This document shows positions 18,460-26,955 of a stretch of DNA of 64,000 nt, one piece after another. Origin of the DNA: Paracoccus caeni (GTDB taxonomy: Bacteria > Pseudomonadota > Alphaproteobacteria > Rhodobacterales > Rhodobacteraceae). The notes beneath the pieces are model-generated. The model was not told the DNA's origin, searched no databases, and saw only the letters and a list, made by a program, of their open reading frames with translations. Each line of letters opens with the position of its first letter. The stretch's first letter is position 1. Location: assembly GCF_016629665.1 (NCBI RefSeq), contig NZ_JAEPRQ010000001.1, positions 868,001 to 932,000 of the forward strand. The letters are read 5' to 3'. Made by a program: the position numbers and the translations under genes.

Positions 18460-19092
18460 TCAGCCCGCTTTGCGGGGGTTCTTGCCGGTCCATTGGACAT
18501 GGCGGGCAAGCACGGCGGCTGCGGTCTCGGTCTGGCCCGAGCGCAGCGCGGCAAGGATGGCGCGGTGGTCGCGGTCGGTTGGCGCTTCCCATTCCGCCCG
18601 CCAGCCCGAGAACAGGAACCGCGCGCTGGCGACCTGTAGATCGTCGATGGCCTTCAGCAGGCGCGGCATGCCGCAGGGGGTCAGGATCAGGCGGTGGAAA
18701 TGCCGGTTGGCTTCGTCCCAGCTTTGCACATCCTTGGCGCGGTCCCCGGCCCGGGTCGCCTCTTCCGCCTGATCGAGGATCGCGCGGGTCAGATGCGGCG
18801 CCGCCTTGCGCAAAGCAAGGGTTTCAAGAACGGCGCGCATTTCGCAGACCTCTTGCAACTCGGCCAGCGAGAAACTGGCGACGCGGACGCCCCGGCGTGG
18901 TTCGCTGACGGCGAGGCCTTGCGATTCAAGCTGCCGGAAGGCCTCGCGGACGGGGACATGGCTGGCGCCGAATTCGGCGGCGATATGGTCCTGCCGCAGT
19001 CGCGCGCCCGGCGCCAGCGTGCCCGACACGATGCGCTGCGCGAGTTCGCGGCTGATCCGCAGGGCAAGGGGTTCGGCGGGGGCGTTCTGCAT
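18460..19092 (-). CDS. bioR: GntR-family regulator, probably the biotin repressor BioR
   Basis: A 210-residue protein with an N-terminal winged helix-turn-helix (LRQDHIAAEFGASHVPVREAFRQLESQGL, residues ~32-60) and a C-terminal all-helical FCD domain, i.e. the FadR branch of GntR. Its place next to bioY, and the TTATCTAT-like sequences upstream of both genes, point to BioR, the alphaproteobacterial biotin-responsive repressor. The family assignment is secure; the BioR identity is inferred from context and box sequence. Confidence 0.82.
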   Translation of the reverse strand: MQNAPAEPLALRISRELAQRIVSGTLAPGARLRQDHIAAEFGASHVPVREAFRQLESQGLAVSEPRRGVRVASFSLAELQEVCEMRAVLETLALRKAAPHLTRAILDQAEEATRAGDRAKDVQSWDEANRHFHRLILTPCGMPRLLKAIDDLQVASARFLFSGWRAEWEAPTDRDHRAILAALRSGQTETAAAVLARHVQWTGKNPRKAG

Positions 19093-19096
19093 GAGA

Positions 19097-19106
19097 TCAT
19101 AGATAA
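19097..19106. promoter_or_regulatory. BioR-box-like site just upstream of the bioR start
   Basis: On the minus strand this reads TTATCTATGA, eight of ten bases matching TTATCTATAA, and ends four bases before the bioR ATG. It suggests autoregulation, which has been described for BioR in related bacteria. Confidence 0.55.
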
Positions 19107-19370
19107 TTGTTTGAGCAGACCGCGTCCAGAGGCCGTAATTCTGCGATGAAGTCTGGCTTCATTGCGGCGCGATGAAATTAGATTTTCAGTTTCGGCATCG
19201 ACTGGACCGGATGACGCTTTCGCCACAGCTTTCGGGTCGATACCCAGTTCGCGCCCGCAACGCCGCGAGCGATTATGACCAGCCCTTGGGCTGATCTCAT
19301 AATTGCTGCTTTGACGGATTTCGTGGACATCGCGCGCTATGACGAACCTGTCGCGTAGCACCTCTTTCCG
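19107..19370 (-). pseudogene. possible decayed transposase N-terminal fragment
   Basis: No intact gene lies between bioR and the acetyltransferase. On the minus strand, pieces in two frames resemble the N-terminal helix-turn-helix of IS481-like transposases: SVKAAIMRSAQ in one frame, then RELGIDPKAVAK in another, in the expected order and spacing but separated by frameshifts. Stops interrupt both frames and no terminal inverted repeats were found. The rest of the gap up to 19488 shows nothing recognisable. Confidence 0.3.
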
Positions 19371-19488
19371 TTGCGGCGAGAGGATCGCAGCGTCAAAAGA
19401 ACGGACCGAACAGCCAGGGTGGACCCTCCGCGATCTGCTCGAGGGTAAAAACGAGACCTAAAACCTCACCTGGCAAAAATCCGGCGTG

Positions 19489-20136
19489 TCACGGTCGAGT
19501 GACCTGCTTCTGATAAACGGCGCGCTCAATCCCCTCGGCGCGAAGCGCATTTATTTGGTCCAAAGTGCTTTCGATATCGTTGATCGGCATCCCGACAAAG
19601 GCTTCGAGAGGAAGGTCCCACCATTCCGAAGCAAGCAGCTTCGCAACGGTTTCCTCATCAAACCGCATGCGCAGTAGTTTCGCGGGAACACCGCCGACGA
19701 TGGCGTAGGGCGGAACATCTTTCGTGACGATCGCGCCCGCTCCGATCACGGCTCCGGTGCCGACTTTGACGCCCCGCGTGATGACCGCGTTCGCGCCGAT
19801 CCAGACATCGTGTCCGATGATCGGTGGGGTATGTCGCGCCGCGCTGAAATCTCGGGCGACTCCGATCTTGTCGGGTATCCGAAAGCCGTTCGACGCACCG
19901 TAGAAGATCGGATGTGACGACAGCGTATCAACCGGATGTTCCCCCAAGCCAACCTTGACCGAACTGGCAAAGGAGCAGAAGCGCCCAATCCGGCAGCTTC
20001 CGATGACGCAGTCATCCCCGAAATACGAGAATGCTCCGACGAAGACCTTTCCCACGAAAGCAGATGTTAGTGGAGAAACGACCTGCCCTTCGATCTCTAC
20101 CGAAGCGCCTCTTGCCAACGTAGCTTTGTTTGCCAA
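19489..20136 (-). CDS. CatB/XAT-type hexapeptide O-acetyltransferase
   Basis: A 215-residue left-handed beta-helix acetyltransferase. The active region reads [52 protein letters not shown], and an earlier SHPIFYG...[13 protein letters not shown] block is typical of the xenobiotic/streptogramin acetyltransferase branch. It probably acetylates a sugar of a surface polysaccharide, given the large neighbour; drug acetylation is the alternative. The start is a TTG with AGGAA just upstream, and no in-frame ATG gives a better start. It follows the 1344-residue gene on the same strand after 119 bp. Confidence 0.82.
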   Translation of the reverse strand: MANKATLARGASVEIEGQVVSPLTSAFVGKVFVGAFSYFGDDCVIGSCRIGRFCSFASSVKVGLGEHPVDTLSSHPIFYGASNGFRIPDKIGVARDFSAARHTPPIIGHDVWIGANAVITRGVKVGTGAVIGAGAIVTKDVPPYAIVGGVPAKLLRMRFDEETVAKLLASEWWDLPLEAFVGMPINDIESTLDQINALRAEGIERAVYQKQVTRP

Positions 20137-20190
20137 TGTTCCTGACCTTCCTTGAGTCGCAGAAAACCAGTGGTTTGCCGCGCCTTCTTC

Positions 20191-20221
20191 ATGTCGATGT
20201 CATCAGATGTGACATCGACAT
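20191..20221. repeat. perfect 12-bp inverted repeat
   Basis: ATGTCGATGTCA and TGACATCGACAT flank a 7-nt loop in the 119-bp gap between the large gene and the acetyltransferase gene. No T-run follows in either direction, so it is not a standard terminator. It could be an operator, an mRNA processing site or a mobile-element trace. Confidence 0.6.
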
Positions 20222-20255
20222 GGAGAGGATGTTTCCGGATTAATCTCGCCTCAGG

Positions 20256-23200
20256 TCATAGCCCCTTCAGCCACTTTGCAACCCGTCGAACACCGGCAGT
20301 CTGTTGCACGGGTTCGGCCGGTTTGGTCGCGACTTTCGCGGCGGGCATCTTCGGAGGAGCCTCTCCAGCTACCGCCTTGGCCTTGGCAGGCTGTGGTTTC
20401 GCAGCAGGCTGGCTTTTTGCGGCCGCCGGAGCAGATGCAGCAACGGGCGCCGGAGTAGGCTGCGGCTGCGGCTGCGGCTGTGGTGGAGTGGGCGCCGCTT
20501 TTGGCGCGGCTGCCTTTTTCTTGACAGCAGGCTCATTCACAATGCGTGCGTTCGATTCCGTCGCGGCAAAATCAAGGGAAATGAAACGCCAGTAATAGCG
20601 CTGCGAGTCCTTGTCGGGATGTCGCGACAGCCGGAAGGACGGCTGATAGATAACCACCGGGAAAGCGGGGCGTGCGTCGAAGCAGAGCGAATGGATACGA
20701 CTGTCCAGCCTGTCGATCTTGTAGTCGAGTTTGACGCCGTTCTGCATCACCTCGAACTTGCTCACGTCAACATGGCCTTCATAAATGAAGGTCAACGTCA
20801 TCGGACGCACTTCGAGCACATCGGAACTCGCCTGAAACGCCGAAACGTCCTCGTGAATCCAGCAATGATTATATGAAACGCCGTTGATGAGCGCCAGTTT
20901 GCGTTGGCGTGCCCCAAACAGGACACGACCGACGAAGTCATCGTTGACATCAAAAGCCGCGTCATAATCGTGCGAGCAGAAGGCTCCCTCTGCGATCAAC
21001 TGCCTCCGCTGCATGAGCGGCGACAGAGGATGGGCCAGCGCTGCGCCGCCCTCTTTCCAAAGAGCGTTGCCGGAGGCGCGGCCTTTGGGGATGAACAGCC
21101 GAGGTTTGTGACCTGCGAAATCGTTGTCGAATTCCAGATCGACAAGAAGCGTCGCCTCTTCCACCGTCGGGGTTGCCAGAATGTGACCCAACAATTCCAG
21201 CAGCTTGTTCGTTTCGAAGCGGGGTTCTTTGATCGCCCCGCGGAACGTTCCATACCAGTCCTCGGCAAAGCGGACGACGCCGCGATGGACCCGAGAGATG
21301 GTCGTCACATGAGCTTCGGACGGCGCTGCCTGAAGAATGACGTCTGTCGTGGGGCTGATGGTGTTGTTCACGACAGCCACACTACCGACCGGTTCATTCA
21401 ACAGGGTCTCAATGATGAGGTTGAACCTGCGGAACGTGTCGTGCCGGGTTGGTGCCATGCGCTCGTCAAGGAAAGCGCGGCCGTTTTCAACCGGATCGTC
21501 GCCAACCTCGTCGGGATAGGTGACCATGAATAGCGGCAGGACCGGCGCGGTAAAGAAGGTGCTGACGATCTTGGTGATCGTGCCCATGTAGCCGATATCC
21601 ACCAAAGCGGAGGGCTGGGTCGTGTCGATACCAAGTTTTTCAAGGTGAGCGGCATAGGCCGAACGCCGGCTGAGAATATCGGCCGAAACAGTCTCCCAGT
21701 TTTGCGAGACGTGCAGATATACAAGCCGGTAAATCGCGGCGAGCGATACCTGACGAATCTGCTGTTCCTTGTCCCGGATGCCAGCCTCTCGCCAGACGCT
21801 TTCGTCGATCTGTTCCGCCTGAAGCATGAACCGGCGCCACAGCAGTTCGCCGACCGTTGCGGAGCCCGCGAATCCGGTGATGTTGACCTTGAACACGTCA
21901 AGCGGATGCAGCAGATCAAGCGCCTTGGTCGCCATGCGCGAAGCCGGGACGTAGAAGCAGGAAATCCCGTCCAACAGGCCCTGCCGCTCCATCACCTTGA
22001 GCACCTTATAGGGCAGGATACAGTCGCGTGCGAAAAGCAGGATCTGCTTTGCCCCGGCCTGTTGGGCCTGTTCCTTGATCCAGCGCGCAAACGCTGTGAT
22101 CAGCGGTCCCAGGACCAGGTGTCCAAGCTCTTGCCGACTTTGGATCAGCGACGGAACCCGGTTGTTCAGTTTCGGTGTCAGATCGGCGCTGACGAACCTG
22201 TTCGCGAACAGATTAAGCGCCGTGCGGAAGGCGAGAGAGCTTGCGAACGAACCAAAATCCACGCCTCGCGCGGTCAACAGGTTCTGCAACTGGACCTTGG
22301 GCAGTTCAATCAGAACCGGCTGCCAGCCCTGCTTTTTCGCGCCCTCGATATCGCCATGAAGATTGTCGCCGAAATGAACGATCCGCTTTCCCTTGATGTC
22401 CATCAGCTTTTCGACATGCGGGAACAGGTTGCCCGAATGCTTCTTGTGACCATGCTCGGACGACACAAAGAGCGTGTAGCCTTCATATCCAGCCGCTCTC
22501 AGCCGCTGGTCAACAAAGTTGGTGCTGTGGCAGAAATCCGAAACAATAATGATCGGCTTTTTCAGCTTTTTCGCATGTTTGAACAAGAAACTGCCAAGCA
22601 CAGTCGGTTCAAGCAATGCCGACTCGACGTCCTGTTCGAGGTTCATCAGGTTCTGCGCCATCAGGTCGGTATCGACGCTTTCATCCAGCGTCAGAATATT
22701 GGCCAGCCGCGCAAAGATTTCTTCGGTGGTGATCTCTTCGGTGACCGACAGATCATCTTGCCAGATTTCGTCGCGTTCCAGACGCACAGCGCGTTCGGTG
22801 GACTGCCGCAGAGAGCTGTAGATCGCCGGCGTCAGGTGACGATCATTCTGCCCGCCGATATTCACGAACCGCTCTTGCGGCGTCAGTAAGAACACATCCG
22901 AGGGGTGGAACACGCGGCGCTGCAAGAGGGTGTCGAAAACGTCGAACGAGACGACATCGGCGGTTTCAATCGCCGACAGCATGCTTCTGACTTTCGCGTT
23001 CGCGACACGCTCCGTTGGGTCCTCGGTGCGAGAAAGCATCTCTTGGGCGCGTTCGAAATTGGCTTCGGCAAAGTAGATCCGGCTGTCCGGTTGCAGGGGC
23101 CAATTGCGATAGGCTTCAAGCAAGCCTTCCTTTTTATAGGCTCTGAAATGCTCCACCAGCTCAACGAAATATTTCGGTGTGCTGACGATATTGGTCCATG

Positions 23201-24290
23201 GCAAAGAATACCGCGACATGACCAACGCGGCGCTGTCCTGGGCGCCCAGAAGATCGATTGACCGCTCCACATAAGGCAGATGCGACGTGGAGGGCGACGA
23301 CACCTTGCGACCGAAGAAATGCGCCTGCAGCGCAACGGTGCTGGAAATCGAGATCGTTTCGTCGGCCCAGGGGGCGATGAACTGGGAAATATTGTCGAGG
23401 CTGTTCAGCGTCGGCGAATAAAGCAGGTTCGGATAAGCAGTTTTCAGAAACTCGACGTTGTCCTTGTTCAAGACATTGTCGGCAAAGAAATTGCTGATGT
23501 ATTGCGTAACGATGACCCCTGTCGTCGGGGGCGTCTTTCTCATGACGGCATGCAGCAGGTCGTATTGCGACGTGAATGAGCAGTTATCGCGATACCCGAA
23601 ATAAGAGCCGACCTGCAGCGGCAGCAGCGCATACTGCTTGAATTTCTTTGTCGAACCAACAAGATCCAAGACCTTGCGGCGTGCCTCGATCCTGTCGAAG
23701 AATCCGGCAAACTCGTTCGAGACCGTGCGCCAGGTATCCACCTCGTCAAGGGTCGGCCGGATCTCACCGCCCAAAAGCACTTTGAGCGCGGAATCCTTGT
23801 AGATCCCCGCTGGATCGAAGGCGACCATCTTGCCGTATGGCGGCCGCATGAACGTGCCGGGCATCAGGTCGATCACGACCGCGTCCGGGAAGATCGCGCG
23901 CAAGGTGGTGGTGGGGAACTCCCAGCAAACGATTGTGTCCGGGACGAAACCGTCCAGCGCATCAAGATAAGCCTGCCTCAACCGCGCCTCATCGGCCTCG
24001 CTCAGCGTGCCGTTGTAAACGTCCGACACGGCACTTTCACCGAAGACGCGGTCTTCGAAGACGCTCATGGTCGGGAAAGAGACGAATTCATCGAAGCCGC
24101 GCTTCAGGAACTCCGGATCTCGTGCCATGATATTGCGGACATTGTCGCCTGCCATGAAGCGGCAAACAGCCTTTTTGACATCTGCCATGATCCGGTCGCG
24201 GAGGGGGAACAGGTAGGTCTTATAGGTTCCGAGCCGAAAATCTGGTCGCCCCATGTCAACGCCGGGGTTGGTCAGAAAGAGGAAGTTCAT
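20256..24290 (-). CDS. 1344-residue surface-polysaccharide/HAD multidomain protein
   Basis: Residues ~1-400 resemble capsule-type glycosyltransferase or export domains. Residues ~445-670 form a HAD phosphohydrolase-like domain with motif I FDVFDTLL (Asp450, Asp453), motif II IIIVSD and motif III/IV HFGDNLHGDIEGA. Residues ~720-970 match the second domain found with such HADs in COG5610 proteins (LLFARD in place of the usual LARDG, then VDIGYMGT). Residues ~1000-1250 were not recognised. The last ~90 residues are an Ala/Pro/Lys/Gln-rich tail ending in basic RRVAKWLKGL. Glycan synthesis or modification is inferred. The gene and its acetyltransferase neighbour look like an accessory island; AAAGGGA precedes the ATG. 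Confidence 0.7.
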   Translation of the reverse strand: MNFLFLTNPGVDMGRPDFRLGTYKTYLFPLRDRIMADVKKAVCRFMAGDNVRNIMARDPEFLKRGFDEFVSFPTMSVFEDRVFGESAVSDVYNGTLSEADEARLRQAYLDALDGFVPDTIVCWEFPTTTLRAIFPDAVVIDLMPGTFMRPPYGKMVAFDPAGIYKDSALKVLLGGEIRPTLDEVDTWRTVSNEFAGFFDRIEARRKVLDLVGSTKKFKQYALLPLQVGSYFGYRDNCSFTSQYDLLHAVMRKTPPTTGVIVTQYISNFFADNVLNKDNVEFLKTAYPNLLYSPTLNSLDNISQFIAPWADETISISSTVALQAHFFGRKVSSPSTSHLPYVERSIDLLGAQDSAALVMSRYSLPWTNIVSTPKYFVELVEHFRAYKKEGLLEAYRNWPLQPDSRIYFAEANFERAQEMLSRTEDPTERVANAKVRSMLSAIETADVVSFDVFDTLLQRRVFHPSDVFLLTPQERFVNIGGQNDRHLTPAIYSSLRQSTERAVRLERDEIWQDDLSVTEEITTEEIFARLANILTLDESVDTDLMAQNLMNLEQDVESALLEPTVLGSFLFKHAKKLKKPIIIVSDFCHSTNFVDQRLRAAGYEGYTLFVSSEHGHKKHSGNLFPHVEKLMDIKGKRIVHFGDNLHGDIEGAKKQGWQPVLIELPKVQLQNLLTARGVDFGSFASSLAFRTALNLFANRFVSADLTPKLNNRVPSLIQSRQELGHLVLGPLITAFARWIKEQAQQAGAKQILLFARDCILPYKVLKVMERQGLLDGISCFYVPASRMATKALDLLHPLDVFKVNITGFAGSATVGELLWRRFMLQAEQIDESVWREAGIRDKEQQIRQVSLAAIYRLVYLHVSQNWETVSADILSRRSAYAAHLEKLGIDTTQPSALVDIGYMGTITKIVSTFFTAPVLPLFMVTYPDEVGDDPVENGRAFLDERMAPTRHDTFRRFNLIIETLLNEPVGSVAVVNNTISPTTDVILQAAPSEAHVTTISRVHRGVVRFAEDWYGTFRGAIKEPRFETNKLLELLGHILATPTVEEATLLVDLEFDNDFAGHKPRLFIPKGRASGNALWKEGGAALAHPLSPLMQRRQLIAEGAFCSHDYDAAFDVNDDFVGRVLFGARQRKLALINGVSYNHCWIHEDVSAFQASSDVLEVRPMTLTFIYEGHVDVSKFEVMQNGVKLDYKIDRLDSRIHSLCFDARPAFPVVIYQPSFRLSRHPDKDSQRYYWRFISLDFAATESNARIVNEPAVKKKAAAPKAAPTPPQPQPQPQPTPAPVAASAPAAAKSQPAAKPQPAKAKAVAGEAPPKMPAAKVATKPAEPVQQTAGVRRVAKWLKGL

Positions 24291-24875
24291 GCGAATGTCC
24301 CTTTGGATTTATCCCGCCGCGCAATGATCGGGAAAGCGCCGGCGAGGGATTCGGTTGCACGCTTACCGTGTGTTTTTTCCATTTTCAACACGCTGAACCG
24401 ACAACTGAGCATGGACTTTGATGCCGTGTCGCAACGGCTTAAACGGACCGTATTGGTGAAACTGAAGACCGGGTCAAAAGAGCCTGATCCAACAGCATTG
24501 AACGAGTGGGAGGTAGCCCGATGGTAACTGTCAGGCGTCAAATTCTGCTGTTCGTGGACGACTATCTCCATGCTCCGCAACGGTCAATTCCTCATCTGGC
24601 ACCTTCGGCGCAGGTCCGCCGGCCTCAACGACATGTGATATCTGCTCTGCCCGCGGCGACCGAAGATTGGCCGGGACGGCGCTTCACATCCTATTTCCCC
24701 TGCATATGCTGTAGTTGTGACTAAAGGATATCATTCGCCTGTTCATTGAGGCGTGCTCTTTGCGACTGCCTGTGACGAGGAAGCGGAACGCCTAAAAACT
24801 AAGCGTAGATTTGCCCATCGCACAAAATTGTTGCGACTGAACTTATGGGTCTGGTTTTCCGACTGTCCGCCTGCC
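24291..24875. other. 585-bp gap without a convincing gene
   Basis: This stretch separates the large island gene from the HTTM gene and appears less GC-rich than its surroundings. Short open frames of 60-97 codons exist on both strands, but none has a ribosome site with family resemblance or codon usage like the neighbours. It presumably holds the promoter of the large minus-strand gene. I see no tRNA, repeat or recognisable insertion-sequence remnant. Confidence 0.5.
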
Positions 24876-26270
24876 TCAATCCGCTGCGATCTGAACCCGA
24901 TTGTCGCTGACGCCCCAATGAGCTCGCGTCATCGGCAAGACCCAGTCATCTGCGGTGAAGCGGTTCACGCGAACCTGTGTCAGATCGGTGTTCGGGTCGA
25001 TGAATGACTGGCACGGGCGGCCATTAAGCGATTTGCAGATTTCGGCTCTGACGGCCACGTCCCGGCCACGGGTCCGCCAAAGTACGCCCAGATGATTGGC
25101 GAACTGATGAACCATGTCGGCGCGGACCAGCATCTTGTCGGCTTGGCGGGTGGTCAGCATCTCGTAGGGATCGACGATCCATTCCTCGCCGCTGTCCCGG
25201 TCCGTGACGATAAAAACGCCCTCGGCCTGCCGGTCGTAAATCCGCATCCGCCAAGAGAAGCGGTGCCCGTCACCGCTCCAGCGGGTTTCGCTGTCGAAGA
25301 TCACACCGCGCACAGGCAGGACGATCTGCACCGCAATCCATAACGCCAGTACGCCAAGCACCAGTCGTGGCAGGTGGCGAGGGGGCAGTGGCGTAAGGGG
25401 CGTAAGGGTCGGGGCGCTGGTCCCGGCGATGCGGGCGGCAAAGCGGTTTGGCCAGTCGGGGGCGAAGAAGATTGTCGAGGCGGCGATGGTCAGCCACGGA
25501 AAGATGCCAATGTTGAAGAAATAAGCGTTGGCGCTGTGGAAGAAGCAGTAGATCAGGAAGACGGGCAGCCGGGTTCGCGCGATCATCAGCAGCGGTGCGC
25601 CCAGCACATGCAGCGCGATCACAGCCCAGCAGGCGGCGATGATCAGCCAGTCCTGCTGGAAGACTGGCTCCAGCCATGTGTCCTCCATGCGGTCGCGGAG
25701 CCAGAGGCCAAGGGGTTCACCGCGCAGCCAGTCGGGGGTGATTTTCACGAGACCCGCATAAAGCAGCACGATCTCGGTCTGAACCCGAAGGGCGAAGACG
25801 GCGGCATAGGGGACCGTGGCGGGCCGGGGTTTCCGGCGGGCGTCGAGGGACCAGACCTGAGCGGCAGGAAGCGCGCAGAGCAGGGCAGCGTAAAGCAGGA
25901 CCAGATAGAAATGGTTCAGATACTCCGCCGCGTCGATCAGGAAAAAATAGGTGAAAAGCAGGGTCAGCGTCAGGATCGCGACGCGATAGAACAGGCCCAG
26001 CATCACGAAAAGCGCGGCAAGACCCATGGTGAGCCATGCGAGATGGATCCACGGCTCGGGCAGAGCAGCGACCCAGCCAAAGCCGGGATAAGAGAAGTGG
26101 AAATCCGGTTGGACCCAGTAGCGCCAGATGCGGTCGTAGTGGATGAACCGCCAGCAATCCCACACCAGAAGCGCGCCGAAGAGGATGCGGAAAACCGCCA
26201 GCGAATATGCCGCGACGGGGCGCGACAGGCGGTCTTCGAGGCGGGACAAAGTGGTCATGGTGGCCATCAC
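24876..26270 (-). CDS. HTTM-domain membrane protein (vitamin K-dependent carboxylase-like)
   Basis: A 464-residue protein with about seven to eight membrane helices in the N-terminal two thirds (first helix YSLAVFRILFGALLVWDCWRF) and a soluble C-terminal domain of ~150 residues. The pattern WVQPDFHFSYPGFGWV...LAALFVMLGLFYRVA...NHFYLVLLYA fits the HTTM family, distantly related to gamma-glutamyl carboxylase. The bacterial function is unknown. ATGs at residues 1, 2 and 5 compete as start. The gene is divergent from a DCC-family gene, a pairing often seen for this family. Confidence 0.8.
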   Translation of the reverse strand: MMATMTTLSRLEDRLSRPVAAYSLAVFRILFGALLVWDCWRFIHYDRIWRYWVQPDFHFSYPGFGWVAALPEPWIHLAWLTMGLAALFVMLGLFYRVAILTLTLLFTYFFLIDAAEYLNHFYLVLLYAALLCALPAAQVWSLDARRKPRPATVPYAAVFALRVQTEIVLLYAGLVKITPDWLRGEPLGLWLRDRMEDTWLEPVFQQDWLIIAACWAVIALHVLGAPLLMIARTRLPVFLIYCFFHSANAYFFNIGIFPWLTIAASTIFFAPDWPNRFAARIAGTSAPTLTPLTPLPPRHLPRLVLGVLALWIAVQIVLPVRGVIFDSETRWSGDGHRFSWRMRIYDRQAEGVFIVTDRDSGEEWIVDPYEMLTTRQADKMLVRADMVHQFANHLGVLWRTRGRDVAVRAEICKSLNGRPCQSFIDPNTDLTQVRVNRFTADDWVLPMTRAHWGVSDNRVQIAAD

Positions 26271-26364
26271 GCAAATCCTTGCATATCCGGGTTTGTGATG
26301 GAATTACGCTGGACCGGCTGCGTTATTCCCCGGATGATCGAATAAATCCCGGAAAGGGTGCGTG

Positions 26365-26721
26365 ATGGCGATGGAGATCTATTACGACGGCGAATGTCCG
26401 TTCTGCAGCCATTATGTCGGGCTGCTGCGGCTGCGGGAAAATGTCGGGCCGGTCGAGTTGATCGACGCGCGCTCGGGCGATCCGAGGGTTGCCGAGCTGC
26501 GGGCTCAGGGGCTGGATTTCGACGAGGGGATGGCGGTACGCCATGGCGACAGGCTCTATCACGGGGCCGAGGCGGTGCGGATTCTGTCGGTTCTGTCACA
26601 GAAGGGCGGGGTGATGCTGGCGCTGATGCGCTCGCCCCGGCGGGCGGCGCTGTTTTATCCGCTCATGCGCGCGATGCGCAATCTGACGCTGAGGGTGATG
26701 GGGCGCAGGCCGATCGGCTGA
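26365..26721 (+). CDS. DCC-family (DUF393) thiol-disulfide oxidoreductase-like protein
   Basis: A 118-residue thioredoxin-fold-like protein with the DCC motif DGECPFC near the N-terminus (Cys11 and Cys14). The ATG at 26365 is preferred over the GTG at 26362; GGAAAGG lies upstream. The family has a predicted redox role. Its gene is divergent from the HTTM gene, 94 bp apart, and the two may act on the same substrate. Its C-terminus is basic (MGRRPIG). Confidence 0.85.
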   Translation: MAMEIYYDGECPFCSHYVGLLRLRENVGPVELIDARSGDPRVAELRAQGLDFDEGMAVRHGDRLYHGAEAVRILSVLSQKGGVMLALMRSPRRAALFYPLMRAMRNLTLRVMGRRPIG

Positions 26722-26749
26722 ATGCCCCGGCGGGCGATGCGCAACATGG

Positions 26750-26858
26750 CGGGTGTTGCTATCGGTACTTATGCAACGAAGAAACCGCAGGGATGCGCCC
26801 GGTTGGCAAATGCCGGGGATTGGGTCGCACAGCGCATACGCCGCTTGCGTAGGGTGGG
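26750..26858 (-). repeat. dispersed repeat family 1, copy D (shortened)
   Basis: On the minus strand the block reads CGCAAGCGGC, a single 11-bp unit GTATGCGCTGT (26839-26829), then CCCGGCATTTGCC, a TTTCTTCGTTGC segment and the 23-nt hairpin at 26755-26777 with GTTGC/GCAAC arms. Compared with the copy at 54.1 kb it lacks three of the four 11-bp units, as if they were deleted or never amplified. It lies in the gap between the DCC gene and the repeat-protein gene; the rest of that gap shows nothing. Confidence 0.7.
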
Positions 26859-26955
26859 CGCTGGGCGGGACCGCTTATGGAGAAAGGAGCGCGCCCGGTC
26901 CGGGTGGGGAAGGGGCGCGATCCGGTGCTGTGTTTTGTGGTCCGGTCAGGCTGGA

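Noticed and set aside
24287-24580. 97-codon frame upstream of the large island gene
   Set aside because: Composition unlike a protein family and weak start; it more likely covers the promoter region.
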